DNA of 47,070 bases from JADHLN01 sp965658435 (GTDB lineage: Bacteria > Pseudomonadota > Alphaproteobacteria > Rickettsiales > JABIRX01). The notes under the pieces are model-generated. The model ran no database searches and was not told where the DNA came from. It was given only the letters and a program-made list of their open reading frames with translations. Below are positions 27,674-37,044 of this stretch, piece after piece. The translations under genes and the position numbers were made by a program. The stretch lies in NCBI GenBank assembly GCA_965658435.1, contig CBFHSE010000007.1:1-47070 (forward strand), read 5' to 3'. Each line of letters opens with the position of its first letter. Position 1 is the stretch's first letter.

Positions 27674-29073
27674 ATACGCTCTACTAATTCCTTAGTAGTA
27701 GGAATGAAATCATTATGATAATAATCATCATTCGCAAATTGAAAAGCATTGTGACCTGCGAACATTAATTCGTTATTTACATCACCATCATTTACAATAT
27801 TTTGTAAGGTCTTTTGTATACAAAAACTTCTTGGATCAGGTTTTTTGCCAGTTGTATATTTTTTTTCCTCATTTAAGTACCAATTACTAAATTTACAGGC
27901 AGTTAAACAACCCATACAATCAACTTGGTCTTTGTTAATTTCTGCAGCAGATTCTGGTGTAACAAATATAACAGTGTCATCAGGTGTTTTTATTAATTCA
28001 CTATATCCTAATTTAATCCAGTTTTCACAATTCTCTATATCATCAGGATGAACATAAAGCTTTCTATTTCTAGGGCCGTAAGTAATTTCAGATGCAAAGC
28101 CATTTTCTGGTTTACTACTATATGAAACCTGTCTCTCAGATCTAGCTCTAAGTTCTTTTATAAAGTCATTATTAACAGCAGAAGAGTAGAAACCAGTAGG
28201 GCTAAATTTATTTAAGAATACTTCGCCTTCCTTTAACTGAAGAAGTTTTCTTTTCCATTCAATAGGAGCTGGATTTTCCTTTGTAACTATAGGTCTTGTT
28301 CCAAATTGAAAAGCAATTTTACCTATATTTTGATCATCAAGCCAATCTTTATATTCATTAATATGCCAAACTCCTCCTGCCATTATTAGAGGAACATCAT
28401 TAAGGCCAATTTCATTCATAAATTTTCTTATTTCTACAACTCTTGGATATGGATCTTCAGGATTGTGTGGATTTTCTGCATTAGACAATCCATTATGTCC
28501 ACCAGCCTTCCATGGGTCTTCATAAACTATACCACCAAGATATTTTGAATATTTATTATATGATCTCTTCCATAATGCCCTAAATGCTCTCATAGAGGAA
28601 ACAATTGGATAATAGTAAAATTTATATTTTTCAGCGAGTGGTCCAAGCCTATATGGCATTCCTGCTCCGCAAGTAATACCATGAATTAAACCCTGTGCCT
28701 TTTCCATAACACCATGAATTATTCGTTCAGTTCCTGCTGCTTCCCAAAGCAAATTCATATGAATTCTTCCCCTACCTGATGAAACATCATTTGCTATTTT
28801 AGCCTGACAAATTGCCGCTTGAATTGAATGTTCCATAAGTTCATTATGTCTTTCAACTCGAGTTCTACCATTATAAATTAGAGGGATTTCATTGTTGTTT
28901 TTATCAAACAACTTGGCATTTACTCCAGAGAATGTTCCCACTGTATCACATGCAGCAAAATGTCCTGCACTTACACCATCGCTAACTGAAACTCCTTTGC
29001 CTCCTTCAATTATTGGGTTTATTTCAGCTCCAGATAGATTAACAGATTTTAGATTTAGCAAAGATTTGACCAT
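27658..29073 (-). CDS. NAD(P)H-dependent flavin oxidoreductase, nitronate monooxygenase-like
   Basis: FMN-dependent TIM-barrel protein of the 2-nitropropane dioxygenase/enoyl reductase-like superfamily. Visible landmarks are the N-terminal GGKGVSVSDG segment, HGITCGAGMPY, the loop WKAGGHNGLSN and the phosphate-binding LIMAGGV with FQFGTRP. At 471 residues it is longer than typical nitronate monooxygenases (about 320-380). The extra C-terminal part holds a cysteine cluster, CMGCLTACKFSN, plus another Cys in RSFCIQK, which could bind metal or an iron-sulphur cluster. It follows rlmE by 39 bases on the same strand. The true substrate is unknown. Confidence 0.8.
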   Translation of the reverse strand: MVKSLLNLKSVNLSGAEINPIIEGGKGVSVSDGVSAGHFAACDTVGTFSGVNAKLFDKNNNEIPLIYNGRTRVERHNELMEHSIQAAICQAKIANDVSSGRGRIHMNLLWEAAGTERIIHGVMEKAQGLIHGITCGAGMPYRLGPLAEKYKFYYYPIVSSMRAFRALWKRSYNKYSKYLGGIVYEDPWKAGGHNGLSNAENPHNPEDPYPRVVEIRKFMNEIGLNDVPLIMAGGVWHINEYKDWLDDQNIGKIAFQFGTRPIVTKENPAPIEWKRKLLQLKEGEVFLNKFSPTGFYSSAVNNDFIKELRARSERQVSYSSKPENGFASEITYGPRNRKLYVHPDDIENCENWIKLGYSELIKTPDDTVIFVTPESAAEINKDQVDCMGCLTACKFSNWYLNEEKKYTTGKKPDPRSFCIQKTLQNIVNDGDVNNELMFAGHNAFQFANDDYYHNDFIPTTKELVERILSGR

Positions 29074-29112
29074 TTAATTTTTACATATTTTTATATAAAA
29101 AATAATCAATCG

Positions 29113-29796
29113 TCAATCAATAAATCCTAAACAAATCATATATTGCTCTACAGAATCCTTTCTTGATGCTTTTGGCTTAATAAATTTTACCTTATTAAAC
29201 TTTTTCTTAAATTTATTTTTTAATGATTCTATTTCTGCACCTAAAAATAATTTTGCTACGAAATTACCGTTTTCCTTCATATTTCCTTCAATAAAATATA
29301 AAATATCCTCTAAAATATTTATAAGCCGTATATGATCGGTATTTTTATGGCCTGATGTATATGGAGCAATATCTGATAAAATTAAATCTGGTTTATTACC
29401 ATCTAAAATATTATTAAGCTTATTTTTTGTCTCTAAATCTAAAAAATCTCCTTTAATCATATTTACATTATCAATTGGCTCAATATCATTAATGTCTATA
29501 CCAATAATATTTTTAATATTTTTATTATTAGCTGCAACCTGAAGCCAGCTACCTGGTGCAGCACCAAGATCTATTAAATAATTTGTATCTTTTAATAAAT
29601 TAAAATTATTATCAATTTCTAATAATTTAAAAGCTGCCCTACTACGATAATTATTTTTCTTGGCAAGTATTGTATATTCATCATTTAATTGACGTTGCAA
29701 CCACTTAGTTGATGAAATTTTACGCTTTTTCGCAGTTTTAACTTTAATAAATTTTTTGCGAAAACCTTTTTGAAAATTATTTTTAGAATTAGACAT
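29113..29796 (-). CDS. rlmE: 23S rRNA 2'-O-methyltransferase RlmE (FtsJ/RrmJ)
   Basis: Methylates the 2'-O of U2552 in the A-loop of 23S rRNA. The 227-residue product has a basic N-terminus, then YRSRAAFKLLEID (catalytic Lys57), the SAM motif DLGAAPGSWLQ, LILSDIAP (Asp142) and AKLFLGAE (Lys182), i.e. the K-D-K catalytic set. The basic N-terminal extension of about 30 residues is common in alphaproteobacterial members. Divergent from trmL. Confidence 0.95.
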   Translation of the reverse strand: MSNSKNNFQKGFRKKFIKVKTAKKRKISSTKWLQRQLNDEYTILAKKNNYRSRAAFKLLEIDNNFNLLKDTNYLIDLGAAPGSWLQVAANNKNIKNIIGIDINDIEPIDNVNMIKGDFLDLETKNKLNNILDGNKPDLILSDIAPYTSGHKNTDHIRLINILEDILYFIEGNMKENGNFVAKLFLGAEIESLKNKFKKKFNKVKFIKPKASRKDSVEQYMICLGFID

Positions 29797-29850
29797 AAAA
29801 AATTACATATTTAAATAATTCAGATTATATTGTACCACAAATATTAAATA

Positions 29851-30312
29851 ATGAAATTGAATATTGTTTTATATCAACCAGAAATAGCCTTAAATCTAGG
29901 AAATATAATAAGAATATCAGCTTGTTTTAGCGCTAATTTGCACATTATAGAACCATGTGGTTTTCCGATGGATATCCAAAAAATAAAAAGATCCTCACTT
30001 GATTATTACGATAAAGTAAAAATATACAGATATAAAGATTTTAATGAATTTTATACATTAAAATCAGACTTTAACCTATATCTACTCACTACAAAATCAG
30101 CAAATAAATATTATCAAACTAATCTTGACTTAAATGGCTATTATATATTTGGCAGTGAATCAAAAGGAGTTTCAGATGAGATAAGAAATAAAATTAAGAA
30201 TGCTCTAACAATACCGCTGAAAGAAAATTGTAGATCACTTAATCTAGCAAATTCTGTAGCCATAATATCTGCAGAAATATGTAAACAGAATAATTATAAT
30301 AATTTAATATGA
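29851..30312 (+). CDS. trmL: tRNA (cytidine/uridine-2'-O)-methyltransferase TrmL
   Basis: SPOUT methyltransferase for the wobble base (position 34) of tRNA-Leu isoacceptors. The 153-residue length is normal for this minimal SpoU member. Motifs: YQPEIALNLGNIIRISACF, IFGSESKGVS, and the knot region IPLKENCRSLNLANSVAI. Its stop overlaps the dxs start as ATGA. Confidence 0.94.
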   Translation: MKLNIVLYQPEIALNLGNIIRISACFSANLHIIEPCGFPMDIQKIKRSSLDYYDKVKIYRYKDFNEFYTLKSDFNLYLLTTKSANKYYQTNLDLNGYYIFGSESKGVSDEIRNKIKNALTIPLKENCRSLNLANSVAIISAEICKQNNYNNLI

Positions 30313-32189
30313 ACATATTAGATAACATAAAAAATCCAGATGATCTTAAAAATCTTAAAATAGAAGATTTAGATAATTTAGCCAATGAATTAAGAGAATA
30401 TATTATATCTACTATATCAAAGATTGGAGGACATTTAGGAGCTAGTCTTGGTGTTGTGGAGTTAACTATAGCACTTCACTATATTTTTAATACACCTAAA
30501 GATAGCCTAATATGGGATGTTGGCCATCAGTCATACCCACATAAAATATTAACTGCACGTAAAGAAGCATTAAAAAATATAAGACAAAAAGGAGGAATAT
30601 CAGGATTTACAAAAAAAAGTGAATCCATATATGATGATTTTGGCACTGGTCATAGCTCAACATCAATTTCAGCAGCCTTAGGAATGGCCTGTGCTAAAAA
30701 ACATAATAATGATAATAGCAAAACCATTGCAGTAATAGGTGACGGTGCAATGAGCGCTGGAATGGCATATGAGGCAATAAATAATGCTGCTGTGTCAAAG
30801 CATAAAAATCTTATTATCATTCTTAATGACAATAAAATGTCAATTGATAAGCCTACAGGTTCACTAAGTAAGCATTTAACAAATATAATTTCATCATCTC
30901 CATATTATAAAATTAAAAATAAAACAAATGATCTAATAAATAAATTCCCCCAATCAATCAGAGCTGCAATAAAAATAAGTAAAAAAAGAGCAAAAGAAAT
31001 CCTTAATGATGCTATTGACGGAAACAATCTTTTTGAATTTATGGGAGTTAATTATTTAGGTCCAATAGATGGTCATGACCTAAAAACATTAATCAAAATT
31101 TTTGAAAACATAAACTCAATAGAAAATCATAAGCCTTTCCTGCTTCATATAATAACTAAAAAAGGACATGGTTATATTCCGGCTGAAAATTCAGATGATA
31201 AATATCATGGTGTAGGTAAGTTTAATATTGAAACTGGTAAGCAAGATAAAAGCAAAAAAACAACCACATATACTGACATATTTGTTAATCAATTAATAAA
31301 AAATGCTAAAAAAGATAAAGGAATAATAGCAATTACAGCTGCAATGCTAAGTGGAACTGGATTAAAGAAGTTTGCTAATGAATTTCCTGAAAGAGTATAT
31401 GATGTAGGAATTGCTGAGCAGCATGCAGTAACTTTTGCTGCTGGGCTTGCATGCAAAAAAACAAAACCATTTGTAGCAATTTATTCTACATTCCTTCAAA
31501 GAGCATATGATCAAATTATTCATGATGTAGCAATTCAAAATTTACCAGTTAAATTTGCAATTGATAGAGCTGGATTAGTAGGTAATGATGGAGCAACACA
31601 TGCTGGGAGTTTTGATATTGCCTTTCTATCTCAATTACCAAATTTTGTCGTTATGGCACCAAGTGATGAGCAAGAGCTAATAAATGCTATTCATACAGCT
31701 GCAAATTACCACAAATCACCAATATCATTTAGATATCCAAGAGGTGAAATAACTGGTTTAAAATTACATGATGCAAAAATAATAGAGATTGGAAAAGCAA
31801 GAATTATTGAAGAAGGTAAGAAAATATTAATTTTATCTCTAGGAACTAGGCTAGATGAAGTAAAAAAATTAAATGAATTTTTAATTAAAAATCATTCATT
31901 TAATGCCACAATTATTGATATGAGATTTGCGAAACCAATAGATACAGAGATCATTGATAAATATATAAAAACACATGAAATATTAATAACCATAGAAGAA
32001 GGTTCGATTGGAGGTTTTGCCTCTCAAATTAATAATTATATAAATGAAAAAAATTATAATAAAAATTTGATAATAAAAAATCTATTCCTACCTGACATAT
32101 TTCAGGATCATAAAAATATGAATGAACAATATCAAGAAGCAAAATTAACTTCATCAGAGATTTATAAGAAAATTAAGAATAATTTATAA
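30309..32189 (+). CDS. dxs: 1-deoxy-D-xylulose-5-phosphate synthase
   Basis: Thiamine-diphosphate enzyme that starts the MEP isoprenoid pathway from pyruvate and glyceraldehyde 3-phosphate. The 626-residue product has the three transketolase-like domains: KIGGHLGASLGVVELT and the ThDP/Mg site AVIGDGAMSAGMAYEAINNA (about 143-162), the pyrimidine-binding Glu in GIAEQHAVTFAAG (about 367), and DRAGLVGNDGATHAG. It works with ispDF at 37551 and the prenyl synthase at 33038. Its stop shares the sequence TTATAA with the stop of the convergent permease gene. Confidence 0.97.
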   Translation: MNILDNIKNPDDLKNLKIEDLDNLANELREYIISTISKIGGHLGASLGVVELTIALHYIFNTPKDSLIWDVGHQSYPHKILTARKEALKNIRQKGGISGFTKKSESIYDDFGTGHSSTSISAALGMACAKKHNNDNSKTIAVIGDGAMSAGMAYEAINNAAVSKHKNLIIILNDNKMSIDKPTGSLSKHLTNIISSSPYYKIKNKTNDLINKFPQSIRAAIKISKKRAKEILNDAIDGNNLFEFMGVNYLGPIDGHDLKTLIKIFENINSIENHKPFLLHIITKKGHGYIPAENSDDKYHGVGKFNIETGKQDKSKKTTTYTDIFVNQLIKNAKKDKGIIAITAAMLSGTGLKKFANEFPERVYDVGIAEQHAVTFAAGLACKKTKPFVAIYSTFLQRAYDQIIHDVAIQNLPVKFAIDRAGLVGNDGATHAGSFDIAFLSQLPNFVVMAPSDEQELINAIHTAANYHKSPISFRYPRGEITGLKLHDAKIIEIGKARIIEEGKKILILSLGTRLDEVKKLNEFLIKNHSFNATIIDMRFAKPIDTEIIDKYIKTHEILITIEEGSIGGFASQINNYINEKNYNKNLIIKNLFLPDIFQDHKNMNEQYQEAKLTSSEIYKKIKNNL

Positions 32190-33035
32190 TATTTTCTTTT
32201 TTTTATTTAAAGATTGTAATGCAATATAAGAAGAAACAAATATAATTGTACCACCAATATAAACATTAATGCCCACAATTTCATTAAAAAATAAATAAGA
32301 AAATAAAGCTGAAAATATTAAAGATAAATATTCAAATGGCATCACATCACCAATATTATTATTATTAAATGCCATAACCAAAATAATTTGGCATAAAGAA
32401 GATAATATAGCTACCAAAAAAATTAATAGATATAGTGAAGAATCAATAGATTTCCAATTAAACAAAGCTAAAATTAATGATGGTATAATTAATAAAAATG
32501 AAAAATAAAATGCTATGGTAAAAGCATTATCACATGCAGCTAATTGCTTAACCAGAATAAAGCTATAAGCAATCAAGGCAGCACTAATTATTGGGTATAA
32601 TAAATATATATAAGCACCACCATAAAAGGGATTAATAACAATTAAAGAACCTATAAATCCTAATGTAATTGCCAAAAATTTTTTTAATGTAAATATTTCG
32701 CTCAATAATATAAGAGAAAAAATAACTGTAAAAATAGGAGTAGAATATCTAAGAGCAGTTAAAATAGGTAAGGCGCTAAATTTTAAGGAGTGATACCATA
32801 AAATAATACCTAAAAAACCATAAAAAGCTCGTTTAAAATGCAATTTAAAATTAATAGATCTAGAAATATTTATTTTTTGGTAAAATAATATGTAAACTAG
32901 AACTGAACCCAAAAAACAGCGAAAAAAATATATTTGAAATATAGATATGTCACTAATTAATAGCTTTTTTACCATTAAATCAATAACAACAGAGAAGAAA
33001 GAAAATACAATCATATATATTGCTCCCTGATACAT
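32184..33035 (-). CDS. EamA/DMT-family transporter
   Basis: Ten-helix inner-membrane protein of the drug/metabolite transporter superfamily (RhaT/EamA type). The 283 residues are almost entirely hydrophobic segments in two EamA halves. Family signatures are FFRCFLGSVLV near the start, ILTALRYSTPIFTVIFSLILL at the end of the first half, and MPFEYLSLIFSALFSYLFFNE near the end. It begins two bases after the prenyl synthase gene and overlaps the dxs stop by six bases. Substrate cannot be predicted; such proteins often export amino acids or metabolites. Confidence 0.85.
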   Translation of the reverse strand: MYQGAIYMIVFSFFSVVIDLMVKKLLISDISIFQIYFFRCFLGSVLVYILFYQKINISRSINFKLHFKRAFYGFLGIILWYHSLKFSALPILTALRYSTPIFTVIFSLILLSEIFTLKKFLAITLGFIGSLIVINPFYGGAYIYLLYPIISAALIAYSFILVKQLAACDNAFTIAFYFSFLLIIPSLILALFNWKSIDSSLYLLIFLVAILSSLCQIILVMAFNNNNIGDVMPFEYLSLIFSALFSYLFFNEIVGINVYIGGTIIFVSSYIALQSLNKKKKIL

Positions 33036-33037
33036 GA

Positions 33038-34036
33038 TTATTTATCCCTATATATAACCATATTGCAAATTAGACGCAGCATATCATTAGCTTCATTTTT
33101 TGGAAAAAAATCTAATAACTTAAGAGAATTACTAATATATTGATTAGCAATATCCCTTGTATAATTAAAGATATTTTTATCTGATAAAAGAGAAATTATA
33201 AAATTAAGATCGGAGGAAGTAAGCTCTTTATCTGAAAAATATGACTCAATTACCTTCTTCTCAGAAGAAGGTAAGATCTTATATAAAGATATTATAGGCA
33301 AAGTAATTTTTTTTTCGTAAAAATCATCTCCAATATTCTTGCCAAAATTTAAGCTAACATCATAATCCATTAAATCATCAATAATTTGAAAAGCTATACC
33401 AAGATTTAGACCAAAATCATAAGCCATTCTTTTTTCGCTAGTACTTCTGCCTGAAATTACTGCGGATGATTGACAGCATGCCGCAAATAATTCGGCTGTT
33501 TTTGATTTTATGACATCAAAATATTTATTTTCATCAAATGAAATATTATTTAATGATTCCAATTGTTTTACCTCACCATCTGCTATAACTGCAGATGCAG
33601 AGGCCAAAATATTAAGAACATCTAATGAAGAAGATTTAACCATATGTTTAAAACTTGCTGCGAATATATAATCTCCTATTAATATTGAGACTTTATCACC
33701 ATATTCAAAATTTGTTGATTTATTACCTCTTCTCTTGCCGCTATTATCAACAACATCATCATGAAGTAATGTTGCTGTATGAATAAGCTCCACTGCTACA
33801 GCTATGTTATATATTGAGCTTTCATTAAAGTTAAATAATTTAGCAAAAAGCAATGTAAGTGATGGCCTAATTCTTTTTCCACCAGATTTAAAAATCTTCT
33901 CACTTGCATCCTTAGTTAAATCTGCAGACTCAGCAACAGATTTCTTGAGCATTTCATCAATAATTTCTAACTCATCGCCAATCAAATTCTTGATTTGGTT
34001 TATATTATTTTTATATGAGTCTTTACTTGTGGACAT
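33038..34036 (-). CDS. ispB: Trans-polyprenyl diphosphate synthase (octaprenyl diphosphate synthase-like)
   Basis: Makes the long isoprenoid tail of ubiquinone by repeated isopentenyl diphosphate addition. The 332-residue product has GGKRIRPSL, the first Asp-rich motif DDVVD (93-97) in LLHDDVVDNSGKRRGN, and the second DDLMD (220-224). Small residues before the first motif fit a long-chain product, but chain length is not certain. The ATG at 34036 is chosen because the open frame further upstream runs into the tRNA gene. It lies 18 bases downstream of tRNA-Leu and is probably cotranscribed with it. Confidence 0.92.
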   Translation of the reverse strand: MSTSKDSYKNNINQIKNLIGDELEIIDEMLKKSVAESADLTKDASEKIFKSGGKRIRPSLTLLFAKLFNFNESSIYNIAVAVELIHTATLLHDDVVDNSGKRRGNKSTNFEYGDKVSILIGDYIFAASFKHMVKSSSLDVLNILASASAVIADGEVKQLESLNNISFDENKYFDVIKSKTAELFAACCQSSAVISGRSTSEKRMAYDFGLNLGIAFQIIDDLMDYDVSLNFGKNIGDDFYEKKITLPIISLYKILPSSEKKVIESYFSDKELTSSDLNFIISLLSDKNIFNYTRDIANQYISNSLKLLDFFPKNEANDMLRLICNMVIYRDK

Positions 34037-34054
34037 TAAGAATAAAAAAATTAT

Positions 34055-34142
34055 TGGTGCCCTCGGCCGGACTTGAACCGGCAAGGGCAAATAGCCCCAC
34101 GGATTTTAAGTCCGTTGCGTCTACCAATTCCGCCACGAGGGC
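34055..34142 (-). tRNA. tRNA-Leu, anticodon UAA
   Basis: A complete 88-base class II tRNA. Acceptor arm GCCCTCG pairs with CGAGGGC, discriminator A and an encoded CCA at 34055-34057. The D-arm has GGCGGAATTGGTAGACGC, as in bacterial tRNA-Leu. The anticodon stem CGGA/TCCG closes the loop CTTAAAA (UAA at positions 34-36); a long variable arm and the T-arm GGTTCAAGTCC follow. Leu is supported by the long variable arm, the A discriminator and the anticodon. It is a likely substrate of both MiaB and TrmL encoded in this window. Confidence 0.97.
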
Positions 34143-34159
34143 ACTTAAAATCACTAGGG

Positions 34160-34187
34160 ATAATATTTAACAAATTTATAGATGCAA
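34160..34187 (-). promoter_or_regulatory. Putative promoter of tRNA-Leu
   Basis: On the minus strand TTGCAT (complement of 34182-34187) and TATTAT (complement of 34160-34165) are 16 bases apart. Transcription would start about ten bases before the mature tRNA 5' end. The -35 is only a partial match. Confidence 0.35.
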
Positions 34188-34205
34188 ATAAAATATTTAA
34201 CTAGG

Positions 34206-36071
34206 TTAAATAGCTTTTTTAATATCACTAATTATCTCAGGATTGACAACAGTAGATAAATCACCAAGATCTTGCTCGCCAGCAACAATCCTCTTTAGTA
34301 ATCTCCTTACGATTTTACCAGATCTAGTTTTTGGTAAATCAGTTACAATTTTAATTATATCAGGCCTTGCAAATGATCCAATTTTATCTGTTACTAAATT
34401 AGATATTTCATCTGAAATATTATTATTATTCGCAATAACAAAAGCAAAAATACCTTCACCTTTTATATCATGTTTATAGGAGATAACTGCTGATTCAGTG
34501 ACTAATGAATGTGAATTAATCACATTTTCTAACTCAGCAGACCCAATTCTATGACCAGAGCTATTAATAACATCATCAACTCTACCAATTATTCTATAAT
34601 TTCCATCACTAGATCTATATGCAGCATCACCTGAAAAATAATAGCCTTTAAATATCTTAAAATATGATTCTACAAATCTAGGATGATCATTATGTATAGA
34701 TCGAGCTATAGAAGGCCAGCTATTAGAAAAGCAGAGATTTCCTTTAACATTAGACTCATCAATTATTTTACCATCATCAGATATTAATACCGCATTAATT
34801 GCTGGCAATGGTTTTGTAGCAAATGTTGGCGCCCCACTAACAATATTTGCTATAGGAGATATCATTATACCTCCTGTCTCAGTTTGCCACCAACTATCAA
34901 TTAAAGAGCATTTTGATTTACCTATATTTTCAAAATACCATAACCAAGCTTCCTTATTAATAGGCTCTCCAACTGAACCAATAACCTTTAATGAAGATAA
35001 ATTATTATTTAAAAACACTTTATCACCATGCTGCATTAATGCTCTTATTGCAGTTGGGGCTGTATAAAAAATATTAACCTTATATTTATCAATAATATCA
35101 CAAAAACGTGAAGAACTAGGATATGCTGGGGTACCCTCAAAAAGAACTATTTTTGCATTAGCAAGTAATGGACCATAAACTAGATAGCTATGGCCTGTAA
35201 TCCAACCAATATCAGCTGTACAAAAATACACATCATTATCTTCATATTGAAAAATGTTGGTAAAGCTATAAAGACTATAAACCATATAACCAGCATTAGA
35301 ATGAATTATACCCTTAGGTTTACCAGTAGATCCTGAAGTATATAACATAAATAAAATATCCTCAGAATCTATAAATTTAGCAGGGCAAAAATCATTATAA
35401 TTATTAATTTCATCCTGCCAAATAGTAATATTTTTTAAATTAATTTTATTAATTGATCTTTTATAGCAAATAACTTCTATCTCATTATTATTTGAAATAG
35501 CTTTTTCAACATTATCAATTAAACATAATTTTTTTTCACCTCTATATAGATAATCAGCTGTAATGATTAAATTAGAGCTTGAATCATTAATTCTCTCGGC
35601 TAATGAATCAGCCGAAAATCCTGCAAATACAACATTATGTATTGCCCCTATCCTAGCACATGCAAGCATAGCAATAACAGCTTGATATATCATTGGCATA
35701 TAAATTGTTACTACATCTCCTTTGGATATTTGCTTAGATTTTAATAAATTAGCAAACTGGCAAACATCAGCAAATAACTCACCATAAGTAACAAAATTTT
35801 TTTCATTATTCTGTTCGTTACCTTCAAGATAAAGAGCGATATTATCTTTGATTTTATCGATATTTCTATCAAATATATTATATGTTATATTATTTTTAGC
35901 TCCCAGAAACCATTTGTTACGACCATTATCAAAATCTTGTTCTGAAATCTTATTCCATTTTTTATCCCAATAAAATTCATTAGCTATTTTTTCCCAAAAT
36001 TTATCATTATCAGATAATGCTAATTGCTGCATATTTTGATAATCTTCTAGATTATTTATTTTAAATGACAT
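34206..36071 (-). CDS. acs: Acetyl-CoA synthetase (AMP-forming)
   Basis: Activates acetate, or a related short acyl acid, to acyl-CoA. The 621-residue product has the ANL-superfamily motifs: YTSGSTGKPKGIIHS (P-loop), WWQTETGG, YFSGDAAYRSSDGNYRIIGR (hinge and Asp) and the catalytic, acetylatable Lys in LPKTRSGKIVRRLLKRI near residue 586. WITGHSYLVYGPL and the ADIGW segment match acetyl/propionyl-CoA synthetases. It is slightly shorter than E. coli Acs (652). Monocistronic, with the tRNA-Leu gene downstream on the same strand. Confidence 0.92.
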   Translation of the reverse strand: MSFKINNLEDYQNMQQLALSDNDKFWEKIANEFYWDKKWNKISEQDFDNGRNKWFLGAKNNITYNIFDRNIDKIKDNIALYLEGNEQNNEKNFVTYGELFADVCQFANLLKSKQISKGDVVTIYMPMIYQAVIAMLACARIGAIHNVVFAGFSADSLAERINDSSSNLIITADYLYRGEKKLCLIDNVEKAISNNNEIEVICYKRSINKINLKNITIWQDEINNYNDFCPAKFIDSEDILFMLYTSGSTGKPKGIIHSNAGYMVYSLYSFTNIFQYEDNDVYFCTADIGWITGHSYLVYGPLLANAKIVLFEGTPAYPSSSRFCDIIDKYKVNIFYTAPTAIRALMQHGDKVFLNNNLSSLKVIGSVGEPINKEAWLWYFENIGKSKCSLIDSWWQTETGGIMISPIANIVSGAPTFATKPLPAINAVLISDDGKIIDESNVKGNLCFSNSWPSIARSIHNDHPRFVESYFKIFKGYYFSGDAAYRSSDGNYRIIGRVDDVINSSGHRIGSAELENVINSHSLVTESAVISYKHDIKGEGIFAFVIANNNNISDEISNLVTDKIGSFARPDIIKIVTDLPKTRSGKIVRRLLKRIVAGEQDLGDLSTVVNPEIISDIKKAI

Positions 36072-36127
36072 AAGAATATTTAAAAGTTAAGATCTCAAAT
36101 CTAACATATTAATTCTCATTAACAAGA

Positions 36128-36571
36128 ATGCTTTCACATAGAGAAGAAAAAATATTGCCATTTAAAAAAAAACAACTTGCTGATTTAGTTCTTGATGTAG
36201 AAAAATATCCAGAATTTCTACCATGGTGTAGCGCTTGTAAAATAATTAAAATTGAAAGCAAGAACCACTTTTTTGCCAATCTTAAAATTGAATATAACAA
36301 AATATGTTTTTCTTATATATCAGAAATAAAAAAATTAGAAAAAGACAATAAAATAATTATTGATGTTACTTCAAGAAAAGGACCATTTAAAAAATTAAAA
36401 AATATTTGGGAATTTGAAGATAGTAAAGATGGTTGCAAAACAGATTTTTTTATATCTATTCAACTTAAATCAACTATATTAAATAAATTACTTAAGCTAA
36501 TCTATAATAAAGCATATGAAAAAATGCTTGAAAGCTTTACAAATAGAGCTCACAAAATTTACAACTCATAA
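36128..36571 (+). CDS. COQ10/RatA-type START-domain protein
   Basis: A small START/SRPBCC fold protein. Alphaproteobacterial members resemble mitochondrial COQ10, which binds ubiquinone and supports its use; in E. coli the homologue RatA was described as a ribosome-associated toxin. The 147-residue product shows the family segments LVLDVEKYPEFLPWCSACKI, NIWEFEDSKDGCKTDFFIS and the C-terminal helix YNKAYEKMLESFTNRAHKIY. It stands alone on the plus strand, and its 3' end overlaps the convergent pncC gene by 13 bases. The ubiquinone role is the more likely. Confidence 0.86.
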   Translation: MLSHREEKILPFKKKQLADLVLDVEKYPEFLPWCSACKIIKIESKNHFFANLKIEYNKICFSYISEIKKLEKDNKIIIDVTSRKGPFKKLKNIWEFEDSKDGCKTDFFISIQLKSTILNKLLKLIYNKAYEKMLESFTNRAHKIYNS

Positions 36572-37044
36572 ATCATTTTAAGTGCATAAAAGCATGATAG
36601 TAATTTTATTCTATCACGGCTACCTGAAAATAAAAATCTTCTAGTAATTATATTATTATTAAAACATATAGAAATATATACAGTACCAATTTTTTCTATG
36701 CCCCCATCACCATCTGGTCCAGCCAAGCCTGTGGTTGAAATATTTATGTCTGATTGAGAAATATTAGCTAAAGATTTAGCCATTAATACAGATATTTCTT
36801 TGCTAACTGGAGCAAATTCCTTTATCTTATTTAAATCTATTTTTAAAATAGATGATTTAGCATTATTACTATATAGCACTAATCCCATATTAAAAAAATT
36901 TGATGAACCTGGATATTTTGCTAAATATGATGCTAGCAAACCAGATGTACAAGATTCAACCGAAGAAATAATATAATTATTATTTATTAATTTCTTTGTA
37001 ACTTTAATTAATAAAATCCTAAGTCTTAAATTAAGAAATAACAT
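36559..37044 (-). CDS. pncC: Nicotinamide-nucleotide amidase, CinA C-terminal domain type
   Basis: Deamidates nicotinamide mononucleotide to nicotinate mononucleotide in pyridine nucleotide recycling. The 161-residue product is a stand-alone CinA C-terminal domain: SSVESCTSGLLASYLAKYPGSS at the N-terminal side, then VLYSNNAKSSIL, and STTGLAGPDGDG with IGTVYISI. There is no N-terminal competence/damage domain. It overlaps pgpA by 14 bases and is probably translated from the same message as ispDF-pgpA. Confidence 0.9.
   Translation of the reverse strand: MLFLNLRLRILLIKVTKKLINNNYIISSVESCTSGLLASYLAKYPGSSNFFNMGLVLYSNNAKSSILKIDLNKIKEFAPVSKEISVLMAKSLANISQSDINISTTGLAGPDGDGGIEKIGTVYISICFNNNIITRRFLFSGSRDRIKLLSCFYALKMIYEL

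Noticed and set aside
34037..34090. 18 extra N-terminal codons on the polyprenyl synthase (MPLPVQVRP...)
   Set aside because: They would be translated from the 3' part of the tRNA-Leu gene; the ATG at 34036 gives the normal protein.
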